From Nannobrachium achirus (lineage: Eukaryota > Chordata > Actinopteri > Myctophiformes > Myctophidae): a DNA stretch of 64,000 nucleotides. The stretch is from assembly GCA_963921795.1 (NCBI GenBank), contig OY997650.1, positions 19,267,862 through 19,331,861 of the forward strand, written 5' to 3'. The translations under genes and the position numbers were made by a program. The notes under the pieces were generated by a model. It did no database searches. It worked only from the letters and a program-made list of their open reading frames with translations, and was not told where the DNA came from. Of the stretch, positions 35,730 through 46,600 are shown in pieces; positions within the stretch are counted from its first letter, which is position 1, and each line of letters begins with the position of its first letter.

Positions 35730-38700
35730 AATAGCTTTTTGGCATGAATGTAACAATTACAGTATTGCCAGCATCAAATGCAGTCCTTCTAGTCTTTCTC
35801 AAAGGAGTTGGCCATATAGCCAGTGGTGTAATTTAAGTAACTAAGTACATTTACTCAAGTACTGTACTTAAGTACAATTTTGTGGTATGTTTTACTTTAC
35901 TGGAGCATTTCCGGTTTTCAGTACTTTTACTTCTAATCCACTACATCTCAGAGGCAAATATTGTACTTTTACTCCACTACAATTATTTGAAAACTTTAGC
36001 TACTAGTTACTTTGCAGGTATAAAGTATAATATTATAAATCATACCGGTAGGCCACTTTAGCCCTATTTTATACCTAGGCTATTTGAAAATAGCAGATCT
36101 ACAACATGATGCGATGCATTGTGAGCTTGTAGATCTGCTATTTTCAAACATTTTGTACTTTTACTAAGTACTTTTTGATGCCAATACTTTTAGACTTTTA
36201 TATGAGATACACACATGTTATAAGCCAAAAAGCTTAAAAGGATCTCCTTTTAGTTGACCTTCTACCAGTGAACAACTGTAGCCTACTGTCATGAAACTGC
36301 ACCTTTTCCTATGCAAACTTCTAAGTCATCAATCAATCAATTCATGTAGGCTACATTTTGAATTCTAGACTTGTGTATTTCTACATTGCAGTATTGGTAC
36401 TTTTACTTAAAGGACATTGAGTACTTTTTCCACCGCTAAAAGGTCCTGGGTTCGATTCCCGCCGGGGACTCTGTGGGTGCTGGGGTGCTCGCCTCCGTGT
36501 CATCAGTGCCCATACCCTAGGTGGTGTTGGCAAAAGGGCCTTCTGTGTGGAGTTTGCATGTACTCCCCAGTCCCCGTGTCTCCTAGGGTAGGTAGGTACC
36601 CTCACAAAAAACATGCAGTAGACCTAATCCTGGTCTCTACTGCATCCCCCTGGCCAGCCGGGGGGCGCCTGATGAAGGGGAAAGGAACTGGTTGGAAATA
36701 ACGTGTTCCTTCCACGTGCTATGTCCAACCGGGGAAACTCCCCCTGTCAGGTGAAAAGAAGCGACTTGGACTCCTCATGCCTAAAAGGAAGCATGAAGTC
36801 AGTCCGTTGTCTCCCCAGGTTGGCAGAGGGAGTGTAGTGCCCATGATGGCATTAGATAATTGACACTGGGTGAAAAATGGGTTACAAAATCGTGGGATAA
36901 AGATTTAGAGAGGAAAAAAAAAAAAAACGTAACAAAAAATGCAAACAGAATCCTTCTCTCTGGTTTCAGATCCCCGTGGAGACGTTGGCTCAAAAGAGGC
37001 TTATTGGCATTCTGTGCCATTTTCACCATTGCAATACAGTACATGTTACCTGACTTAACACCGCGTGTTGTATATTCTTATGGAAGTGAGTTAATTTCCT
37101 GTCCACTTCATATCAACTCTATCTTAAAGTGATTTAAAAATAATGTCAAACATCCTCCTCCTCCTCCAGTAAGACTCCCATTCTTTGTTGACCTCAAGCA
37201 ACCTGCTGATCTCTTGCTTAATCACACTGTCAACATGTACCTTACACCAGAGGAAGGGATGTCTCTTGGTGTATGGTGAGTATAAACCTTACCTAATACT
37301 GTATTTTCTGTCTTAATCAGACTATCATAATGGTAGCAACTTAATGCATTTAGGCCTGTAGACATGGTCAAGATAATCTGCTGCATCATTATGGAGAAGA
37401 AGTTAAGAAAGGAGATTTATGTGACTTTGAACGTGGCGTGGTTATTTCAGAAACTGCTGATCCTCTGGGATTTTCAGAAGATTGCAAAGACTGGTGCTAA
37501 AAAGCAACTGGTTCGAGCTGACAGAAAGGCAACAGTAACGCAAATAAACACTTGTATTGTTACAAACGAGGTATGCAGGAGAGCATCTCTGAAGGCACAG
37601 CAGATCGACCACATCGGTACCATTCCTGTCAGCTGTGAATAGGGAAATGACACAGGGAAATGGATAATAGCAGTTTGGAAAAATGTGCCTGGTCTGATGC
37701 ATTTTCTGTAAACCCTACAGATGGTTGTGTGTTAAAGTCCCAGTAGATCAGCAGTTTCTGAAATACTTTGGCACCAACAACCATTCAATGTTCAAAGTTA
37801 CTTAAATCACCTTTCTTACCCATTCATTTGAACGGCACAGGCCTAAATGAACTGAGTTGCTGCCATATGATATGCCCGATTAGAAATTTGTGTTAACATG
37901 CAGCTGGAGGTGTGTCTAAAGGTTAAGTGGTCAATCTGTAAATGCGTGAGGAAGAACACTTTTTGGTGAATCAATTTGAACTTCTTGTGGGGCTGTTTTG
38001 TATTCTTCAAGGCATACTGTTCCTGAAAGTCAGTGGAAAGAGGCACAAGGGAAGGACCTGGCATGGTACCAGAATTCTTTGGGAAATGGAGCTCCAGTTG
38101 TCATATATCTTCATGGCAATGGAGGAACAAGGTATGAAGAATAATACTATATGGTGGCTGACATATAAAAAATAAAGAAAGAAAAGAAAAATCTCAGATA
38201 GTAAAGGTACATTCTATTATTATTATAATTTGTTATTATCGTCATAGGTCTTCTTAATGACTCGTGCCTTCTATTCAAACAGGGCAGCTTCTCATCGTGT
38301 TGGAGTGGCAAATGTGAGTGACAATGACATATGATATGTAGGTCTTGAATGTCTGAAGATAAAATAGATCTTAGTAGACATTGTTGTAATAATAAATTAA
38401 GCATCAAAATGTGTCAACAGCTACTGAGTGCACTTGGTTACCACGCTTTGGTTCTGGACTACAGAGGTAGGTAACTGAGATTGTTATAACATGCAAAAGT
38501 ACTGCTGCACCTGTGAAGCACAATGTTTTATGGAGCAGAGATCAGTCTAAAATTTCCTCTGACTGACTGCCACCTTGTGGTCAGTGCGTATTGTTCATGT
38601 TAAACTTGAAATCTTCCAGGATTTGCAGATTCCACTGGGAAGCCTACTGAAACTGGCATGACCACTGATGCCCTCTATCTGTACCAGTGGGTTAAAGCAC

Positions 38701-39178
38701 GTTGTGGAAACAGTCTTGTAGTCATTTGGGGACAATCTATTGGCACTGGGTAAGTAAAAGGCAATGAATTGTTAAGTGGCGGCTTAACCACTTATTGTGC
38801 TTACTTAAAAGGACCATATCACTGTCAATACATTATTGTCTGTTCACAGCTTTTTATGGCATGTTTGTTCGCATTTTGTTTCATTGTGCAGTTGAGTTGA
38901 ATTTTGTTAATCTTTTCTCCAGGGACTATTTTCGGCAAGACATTTGTTATCTATTCATGCTTAAAAATACATTAGTAATGTAACTTTGACTAATAAACAT
39001 AAGGGCGCAATAAACTTCATAGTGTTGAATTACCTATCCTAAGCTCATTTATGCTAGTGTCTGTATATGTTAATTTTCATACTGAAATGAATGGAATCCA
39101 TATGGCCCCTTCTAAAATTAAACATTAGTTGGCAGTAATGTCTATTATAGTGAGTTGTATTGCTTGTATCTCTTTCTC

Positions 39179-39219
<41 letters not shown>

Positions 39220-40026
39220 TACTTGGCACAGTCAAGGCAGATGACTGTGTCAAACCTCCTGCCTTTTGAAACCATTGAAAATGCATAAAGGAAAGTCCAA
39301 TTTCCAGGCTAAGCTGTAATAGTGTTTGACTTCATATCTCTGCAGAGTGGCTACCAACACTGCAGTTAAATTGTTAGAGCAAGGTAGGCTTTGCTACTAA
39401 AGAAATGTGAATGAATAAGCCTATATAGAGCTTTACAAATTATTATTACCATGATAATCTTTCTCACATTGTTAGACAAAATTAAGACAATTTTCACTCT
39501 TTTATTATAGGCAAGGTTGTTGATGGTGTTATCCTTGAGGCTGCATTCACAAATTCTCAACTGGTGATGTCACCTGATGATTCCATTAGCTGGGTACTGT
39601 ACATTTCTCTAGATATATTATATATCCTCTTTTAGATGTTTTGATGATGCATGTCCTGTGTTGATTCATAATACCTACATGTTTTACTTTATTTAATGTT
39701 AAGGTTTTTAAGAATATACCAAGCTTTGGGTTCTTGAACACGTTGGCAGACAACAGTGTCTTCCCTAGTGATGACAAGTAAGTATAGCAGACATCCTTAG
39801 TGATGCGCTACAATTAATTGTCCAATTAGCAATTAGCCTAAACTAATAATTTTTCTAATTCTACAGTTTGAGGAAAATGAGAAGCTCTATACTATTCCTT
39901 TATTCAGAGGATGACATCATAGTTCCTACTCACATGTCTCAACAGGTTAGAATTTCAGACTCTTGAACAATTGTTTCTGTTTCTGTCTTCCATTTATATA
40001 TACAGTATATATAGAGTGTGTCTCTC

Positions 40027-40087
<61 letters not shown>

Positions 40088-40437
40088 CGTGCGTGCGTAT
40101 GCATATACCTACAATACCTAAATTGTCTTTCTTGAGAATATTTTTTCACATGTCAGGTTAACTTCACTGGTTTTCCCTCTTAGTTGTATCAAATAGCGCT
40201 GAGTGTGCAGAATCCAGACCGAGTCAAGATAGTGTCATTCAGCGGCTCTCATGGTTATAAGCACAATGGCTTATATAAAGACCCTCAGACACCTGGCATC
40301 ATAAAGTATGGAAACATTTCTCAATCAACTTTTTGTTTGAGCTGTTATCTGGAAATCAGTTGCTGTTAAACATTGCTACAGTTAACAACCAAAATGTATG
40401 TTGTCTGCTCAACAGGATGTTCATGCAGTCATTGTAA
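35512..40437 (+). CDS. abhd12b: ABHD12-family serine hydrolase, best match abhd12b, 13 exons
   Basis: Alpha/beta-hydrolase of the ABHD12/ABHD12B group (lysophospholipase/monoacylglycerol-lipase type for ABHD12; the substrate of ABHD12B is poorly known). Exons: 35512-35603, 36970-37085, 37170-37275, 38012-38131, 38283-38313, 38421-38466, 38620-38749, 39346-39383, 39511-39593, 39704-39777, 39867-39945, 40184-40305, 40416-40437. All are in phase, giving about 352 aa (human ABHD12B about 362). There is one N-terminal membrane segment ([18 protein letters not shown]). The motif [19 protein letters not shown] favours ABHD12B over ABHD12. The oxyanion-hole region is [10 protein letters not shown]. 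The nucleophile elbow is GQSIG (S210) where the family usually has GHSLG. The acid is in SEDDIIVP (D294/D295), and H332 aligns with the ABHD12 catalytic His. Exon 1 is separated by a 1.4-kb intron with a (CT)n tract and MITE/SINE insertions. The last exon codes only for MFMQSL. Confidence 0.82.
35671..35723 (+). repeat. (CT)n microsatellite in abhd12b intron 1
   Basis: About 26 CT units. Confidence 0.95.
36082..36148. repeat. Short hairpin family, copy 3
   Basis: TTTGAAAATAGCAGATCTAC pairs with GTAGATCTGCTATTTTCAAA. The loop is GATGCGATGCAT-like. Confidence 0.75.
36237..36342 (+). repeat. LINE-like 3' end with ATCAATCAAT tail
   Basis: Same core as 34135-34280 (GGATCTCCTTTTAGTTGACC ... CCTATGCAAACTTCTAAG), nested inside the MITE at 35822-36440. 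Confidence 0.6.
36437..36850 (+). repeat. tRNA-derived SINE with V-SINE-like core
   Basis: The B-box GGGTTCGATTCCC at about 36448 is followed by GTGTGGAGTTTGCATGTACT, the conserved central block of many teleost SINEs, and a long GC-rich 3' part. It lies in abhd12b intron 1, about 120 bp before exon 2. Confidence 0.65.
39178..39216 (+). repeat. (CT)n microsatellite in abhd12b intron 7
   Basis: CT units with a few G interruptions. Confidence 0.9.
40030..40098 (+). repeat. (GT)n-(GCGT)n microsatellite in abhd12b intron 11
   Basis: About 25 GT units followed by four GCGT units. Confidence 0.95.
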
Positions 40438-40715
40438 AATAATAGATGCTTCAAGACATCTCCGTCTCCACTGCAGGACCCCCAATGATTCATCTTTAAA
40501 TTCAAATTTAATTTCCCTTTTTCTTTGTTTTCAAATGTTTCATCCTGAATAACTAACTGTAAGATGATTTGATTTTATTGTGCTAACAATTGTATTTTAT
40601 TATACAATTGTTAGTTTGAAGAACTTGTAATGAATGAACAGTAATAACATTTTAGCCATTTTAGAAATAGTGTATTGATATAAACAAGATTGAGATATTC
40701 AGTAAAGTTCTGTAA

Positions 40716-40880
40716 AAGGCTTAAGCCTCTATCAGAGTCCAGGGTGAAGAGCTATTCACTTCACCGCGGTGTAGTTTTCTAGCTATCACCTAAAAATACA
40801 TAAAGCCTAGGTGATAGCTAGGAAACTACAACGCAGTGAAGTGAACAGCTCTTCACCCTGGACTCTGATAGAGGCTTTAG
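40716..40880. mobile_element. 165-bp hairpin MITE downstream of abhd12b
   Basis: Arms of about 75 bp (40716-40792 and 40803-40880) are nearly perfect inverted copies, for example GAGTCCAGGGTGAAGAGCT / AGCTCTTCACCCTGGACTC. The loop is about 10 bp, and no coding potential is seen. Confidence 0.85.
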
Positions 40881-40928
40881 GCAGTGTTATCTGACCCCTG
40901 GTGGACACTTTTGTACATTGTAAGTACA

Positions 40929-41213
40929 TCTATACTATAATTTTGCGAATGTCTCAGTGAGTGTCTGAGTGAGTGTCTGAGTGAGTGTCTGAGTGTCTGT
41001 CACAGCGTTTCTCCTCAGTGGCTGGAGCAATTGATCTGAAATCGCATCACCATAAGCATATGAACACACCTGACATAACTGTGAAGCCCGTTTGTCACTT
41101 TCACAAATCGTATGCTGTATATTAGCATTTTTATGGTGTATCTACTATCTATTCTGCATCTAGCATGAGGCACATCTATTCTGCATCTAGCTTGAGGCAA
41201 AGTGTTTAACCAG

Positions 41214-41271
<58 letters not shown>

Positions 41272-41490
41272 GCAGGCGGGTGTGTGTGCAGGCGGGTGGG
41301 CTGGGGGGGGGGGACAGTATCTCTGTAGCCATTAAACGAAACGGGTTTCTTACATTGATGCTCCTACATCATGCAAGCACCAGTTAAAGTTACTTTCCAT
41401 CCCTCATATACTGTGTGCACAGTGCACATCCCATAACCCACACACTGCACATCATTTTGGAGCTCATATCTTTGAACGGGTAAGGGCTAG
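40929..41490 (+). mobile_element. Helitron-like non-autonomous element, copy 1
   Basis: Starts TCTATACTATAATTTTGCG directly after an A and ends GGGTAAGGGCTAG directly before a T. That fits the Helitron pattern (5' TC, 3' CTAG, insertion between A and T, no target duplication). It contains TGAGTGTCTGAG tandem units near the 5' end and an internal (GT)n tract at 41217-41269. A subterminal hairpin is not clear. A second copy in reverse orientation lies at 51584-52174. Confidence 0.72.
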
Positions 41491-41786
41491 TTCAATGTAA
41501 TTACATGAGTATGTGTGCTTCATGTCTGGTAATAAAAGAAAGAGAGAAAAAATAAATAAACAGCTGAAAACCTTCATGTTCTGTTGAACATGAAATATGT
41601 TTAATTGTACAGTGTTTCTCCTATTTGTCCCCACTGGACACACATTGACATTTTTGAGCGGTGGTCACACCGTCTCCATAGTGTGACCGTGTGTATCCGT
41701 CCGTGTGTGTCTGTCTGTATGTAGCCTGAGCCAGGCCTGCAATACAGTTGAGTGACCAGAGAGGTCCTGTTGCGCAGCCTTCAAAT

Positions 41787-41832
<46 letters not shown>

Positions 41833-43380
41833 CTGTCCTAATGAATGTAACATTTGTAATGACCAAAAAAAGAAAGGAATGTATTCTGTCACTAGTACCT
41901 TATTAATACACCTTCAAATCTACATGACAATGTAATAAACAATATCCTACATTGACACTTTGCAAAAAGAAAAATACATCCATCTTCCTTATCAGGTCAA
42001 CTTGATGTAATGTTGAATAAAGTTAATTGAAGATAGCTGAGGCCTATTTTGGTGCAATATGTTGTTAGATCAGGGGAGGAATTTCATGGAGGCCATGAAG
42101 GCCATGGCCGCCGTTGCCCCTCAAGTTTGGCCTAAGTTGTGCCCCTCAAAACAATGGCATGACCTTAGGCCACAGTGGCCTAACTACCACTTTCTCCTCT
42201 ATCTCTTTCTTGTCAATATTATGTAGACAGTAGACATTCTTGTCATGCACCGGTGACTCTTTCTTGTCATGTAGACACCAGTCTCTTTTGTTGAGATTCT
42301 GAAATATTAACTCCCCAGAGGCCCCATCTTTAGACTAATCCAGTGACTTTGATTGGTGCAGGGCTCGGGCTGAGCATGGATTAGATTTATTTATCTATTT
42401 CACTGCAGATTAGGTTATCATCCCTAACCGTTAAATTCAACAAATTCTTTCAATGGACCAAAATCTTGATGACCTTCCTGGCATTTGGCGAAATGACAAA
42501 ATTCCAGGCCTGGGTTAGATGATCTAATTATCTATATTATTGCATCTGTAACTGAGTGTACAAATGTTAAACAATGGTGGAAAGTGCACAATACTCAACT
42601 ATAGCAGTATCCTACAATTTTGAGGTACTTTTGCTTTACTTTTAGTGTTTCCATTCTAGGCAAATTTGTACTTTTGACTCCAATACAATTATTTGACAGC
42701 TTTAGTTACAAGTTACTTTGCAAATTTAGATTATTACAAAAATATACATTATCTATACATTAATCTGCAGCAGCAGTAGGCTACATAGTTAGAAGCAGTA
42801 CTATCTTCACCAGAGTAGCAACATAACAAAACAAAACATCAATGCATTACTAATTCCAATCCAATAATATGATTGACATTCTGCCAAACCTTTTTTTGGT
42901 AGCCTACTGTGGCTGCGAGTATAATATTTTGATGCTAATACTTTTGCAATTTTATTTGAATACATCTTTTACTTGTAACAGTGTATTTCTTCTACATAGT
43001 AATTGCTTCAAATAAATATTTTCCACAAGTTTATATGTTTTTTTACAGTCTATATAACGGCTAGGCTATTCTGCTTTGGGAATTGGGAGTTTCTGGGGCA
43101 AAGTGCTATTTGTAACTCCAAGAATGAACCAAATGTAACCAAACAGACAAGACACATACACTGCCAGAGTTATGACCCAATTAATTATTTTGTATGCTGT
43201 ACTTTTTTTCTGGGTGCCATCTGCCATCATTGGCAAGGCTCATCATTCTCACTTCACAAGATGATCAAGTTTCCATCAAAGCCAAAGGTGAGAGACGCAG
43301 CTCTATCAGCTCTATCCTGGCAGTGGTGGATGACGTGGCTGAAGGTTGCGGATGGCTCGATGTGAAACAAACAGATGTGA
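41491..43380. other. Intergenic region upstream of tm9sf3
   Basis: AT-rich, with a CA repeat and a partial MITE copy at about 42570-42990. No exon recognised. The base composition changes sharply to CpG-rich at about 43270, marking the tm9sf3 promoter. Confidence 0.45.
41788..41830 (+). repeat. (AC)n microsatellite
   Basis: About 21 AC units. Confidence 0.95.
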
Positions 43381-43399
43381 CTTTACTCACCGCTCCGCT

Positions 43400-43641
43400 C
43401 AGCGCTGCGGCGTCCGATTGGAGGAGGTCGACCACGTGACGCGACGGCACCAATCGGACGCGAACGCGACGAGTCTGTCGCCAAAGCTTCCTCCTCTTGC
43501 TCTACGTACGCCATATGCGTATGAGAGCGGAGCATCCCCCTAAAAAACTGCCTCTGTCATACAACCAGGAAGAAGGTGGGATAGTAGCCCCGCAAAGCTA
43601 ACATCCACCGTATACTGTAGTATACTTCCCCCGCAAAAACA
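43400..43641 (+). promoter_or_regulatory. CpG-rich tm9sf3 promoter with CCAAT/E-box/CCAAT palindrome
   Basis: The CpG-dense block ends at the tm9sf3 start codon. Inside it, CGTCCGATTGG (43411-43421) and CCAATCGGACG (43450-43460) are perfect inverted copies, and the E-box CACGTG (43433-43438) sits exactly at the centre of symmetry. CCAAT boxes bind NF-Y and CACGTG binds USF/MITF-TFEB-type factors. No TATA box is seen. The transcription start is not determined. Confidence 0.6.
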
Positions 43642-46600
43642 ATGAGGTCGACCCGGTGGAAGGTTGCGGTGGCGGCCGCGACTCTTCTGGCGATAGCGGG
43701 CTCGTTGTTACCTGTCGACGCCGACGAACACGAACACACGGTAAGACGAGGAGCAGCGCCTTTTGAGGCCGATTGAGAACGGGGAAGCCTTGGCCGTGTG
43801 TTGCTGCTGCTGCTGATAATGGACGGTTGTCTTGTGCCCGTTGTGGGAGTGGGACGTGTTGTTGGGATGAGTTGTAAGAAAAAAAAGGAGCTGCAACACG
43901 GCGACAGTGACCTGGTGACATGATGTCACCTTTATCCGGCTTTGAATAATGGCGTTTAGCTGGTGCTAGTTTATAAACATTGACTTAGAAATTAGCAGAC
44001 TGGCTACTACACTACATACGGCCCTACTACTGTACGCTACAGCGTCTGGCTAACGTTAGCTCGCTTGTGCTAGCCCGAAACTGAACTGTGTATCCTTTTA
44101 AACAACCGCAGGCGAGGTGCTGCTGTTGCGTCTCACTGCATTCACTAACTGCAGAATGTCATCGATATGAACTACTTTATTAGCTGTTTTATGCCGTAGT
44201 GTAGCCAAAAGGAACGAGTTATTGTTCAGCAATGTGCGCTGTTGTCCGGCTCTGATGCCGGGTGTTCAGGGCCGCTTACTGGTTGTTCCTGGTCTACTCT
44301 GTACTGTACAGTCAATGTGATCTGGTCTTGTCTTTCATCTCCTCTTTAATGGGAGCAACGCCTCACCCAGTACAACCAATGCAGCCAGATAGATTGAAGC
44401 AATGTCGAATTGTTGACCAACAACGGACTTGTCAACTTCTGATGCGTGACGCGCATTGTGGTGGTGGAGGGGTTTGGATGGATGTGTACTGTACAGTACT
44501 TCTGTACTGTCTCACTTGTCCCGTTTAGTCTGAGTGCACTGCAAATGATAAATAAGTGCACTAATTGATTTGTTGATTTAATGCTTTATTAGAAGTTTGC
44601 ATAGGAAAAGGTACAGGACAGTACAATTCAGTGATACAATGTCAACTAAAAGGAATAAGAAGACCACAAGAAAGCTGTTAGGCTTGTTTGAATTGGGGTC
44701 CCTTTGAACTCAATTCATAAAATGTTCCACGTGCATGCATTATTTTAATGTATAGTTGACTGACTCGCATTAACATCCCGTTAAGCTCTTATTGGAACTG
44801 TGTTGTAAACTAGCTGGCGACTGTAGATTGTGGCTGTGATGATCTGGTTGTCAATATGTATGTAGTAGAACTAGAACCCAGGCAGGAAGACTTGCAAAAC
44901 AGGCGCAGCAATGCTTGAACTTTACCACCGTGATTTCCGCTTCCTTTGCAGTACGTAGACAAAGAGGAGGTGGTGTTATGGATGAATACCGTGGGGCCTT
45001 ACCACAACCGACAGGAGACGTACAAGTATTTCTCTTTGCCCTTCTGTGTGGGCAGCAAGAAGACCATCAGTCACTACCATGAAACTCTCGGCGAGGCGCT
45101 GCAGGGGGTGGAGTTGGAATTCAGTGGCCTAGACATCAAGTTCAAAGGTATTATTAAACTTGACACATTAACTCATTAGATTGAGTTGATCAGTTTTGAG
45201 CAACTGGGAGAATTCAGTTCAGTCAGTGTTGATTATTCATTATGGATTGCAGTTCTAAGCTAATATACAAGTTTCTCACTTTGGCATTTGAATGAACTAA
45301 TAGTTGCTGTTATGTTATTTTGTCCCTTGCAGATGAAGTGATGCAAACAACATACTGTGAAATTGAGCTTGACAAAGCCAAACGGGATGCTTTTGTCTAT
45401 GCTATAAAGAACCATTACTGGTACCAAATGTACATCGACGACCTACCTATCTGGGGTGAGTGATGCTCAGTATTTCCACCAGGGATATTTTTTATTTCTT
45501 GATGATTTTGATCTTACAGAGACAGTCGTGTTTCCCCAAAACATATTCATATAAAAGTATGGATCCTAAAATATTGGTCCTGCAGTATTATCATACTTTG
45601 TTTAGGGGGGATTAGTAGTAACACTGGAAAATATTCAGGAACTGATAAATGTTATCATTGTCAACTCAGTTGTCGTGGAATTCTCGATCAATCAATCGAT
45701 TGACAGTTCAGCCAAGCTGCACAGGGCTCAGACCATACATAGTTAGCTGATACAAGGACAAGCTGAACCATAACAAGATGGGCTGTACCAAAACAATAGC
45801 CATCAGGCCTAGTGGAGACATCTAAGCTCTTACAATATCATAATGTATTATATAAGAACTATAAGTGATGGTAAAATATAAAATATAAGCAACCATAATA
45901 ACAATATAGTATAATGAATAATTCTTCTGCACTGAGCTCAATGACGAGACATACTACAGTATGTTGTAATTCATGCATTGCAATAGTATGGCTGAGAAAG
46001 TATCAGCATGTGTCTTCTCTCTGCAGGTGATTACAAAGAGTTTATGACTCATTATCTGTTGGACAGGCCATTTGAATTAATGCTAGTGAGGATTTAGCCA
46101 GTGGAATTGACATGGAATGACTCCATTACCGTTTGGAAGACTAGTACATTACTGTAGTTGACCACTACTAATGATGATGTCACCATGGATTGGACTATTA
46201 ATTTTTTGTATCCTGGAGGGCTGTTTGTTATCTGAAAAGGAAACATTGTAAGCTAGTTATTATACAATACGCTTTTAGTGTGGTACCTAACAGGCTTCTT
46301 GGCAACCGGTACAGTTGGACCACTCCTAGAGCTGTGTGAGCATAGCAGCTGTGTAACCTGAGGATATTGTGGACAATGGGTGGGGCCTGAGCCCTAAGAC
46401 ACACTGTACAATTGAATATGTCATCGTAGTTCATTAAGTATAATATAGACTTTGACCTCAGATCCGGTTCCTTGGGTAAATTCCAGCGCTTTACCAAATA
46501 CCTTTGAGTCTGTACTCATCCAGTCTGAGAGGGAGGGAAACTGAAAGCATATTCAGTTTGACATAAACAACTGTATCTGTGTTATTGCATGTTTATCCCA

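Larger units (their letters stand above)
35822..36440. mobile_element. hAT-like MITE ('aagtactgtacttaagtac' family) interrupted by other repeats
   Basis: The opening GTACTGTACTTAAGTAC and the blocks TTTTACTCCACTACAATTATTTG and TACTTTTACTTAAAGGAC...TTTTCCACC mark a very common teleost MITE. Inside it are a hairpin (36082-36148) and a LINE-like tail (36237-36342), so the insertions are nested. Related partial copies lie at 42570-42990 and 62455-62540. Confidence 0.65.

Noticed and set aside
43003-43365. 120-codon ORF upstream of tm9sf3
   Set aside because: Overlaps the tm9sf3 promoter boundary, no recognisable protein motif and a strong composition shift inside it.
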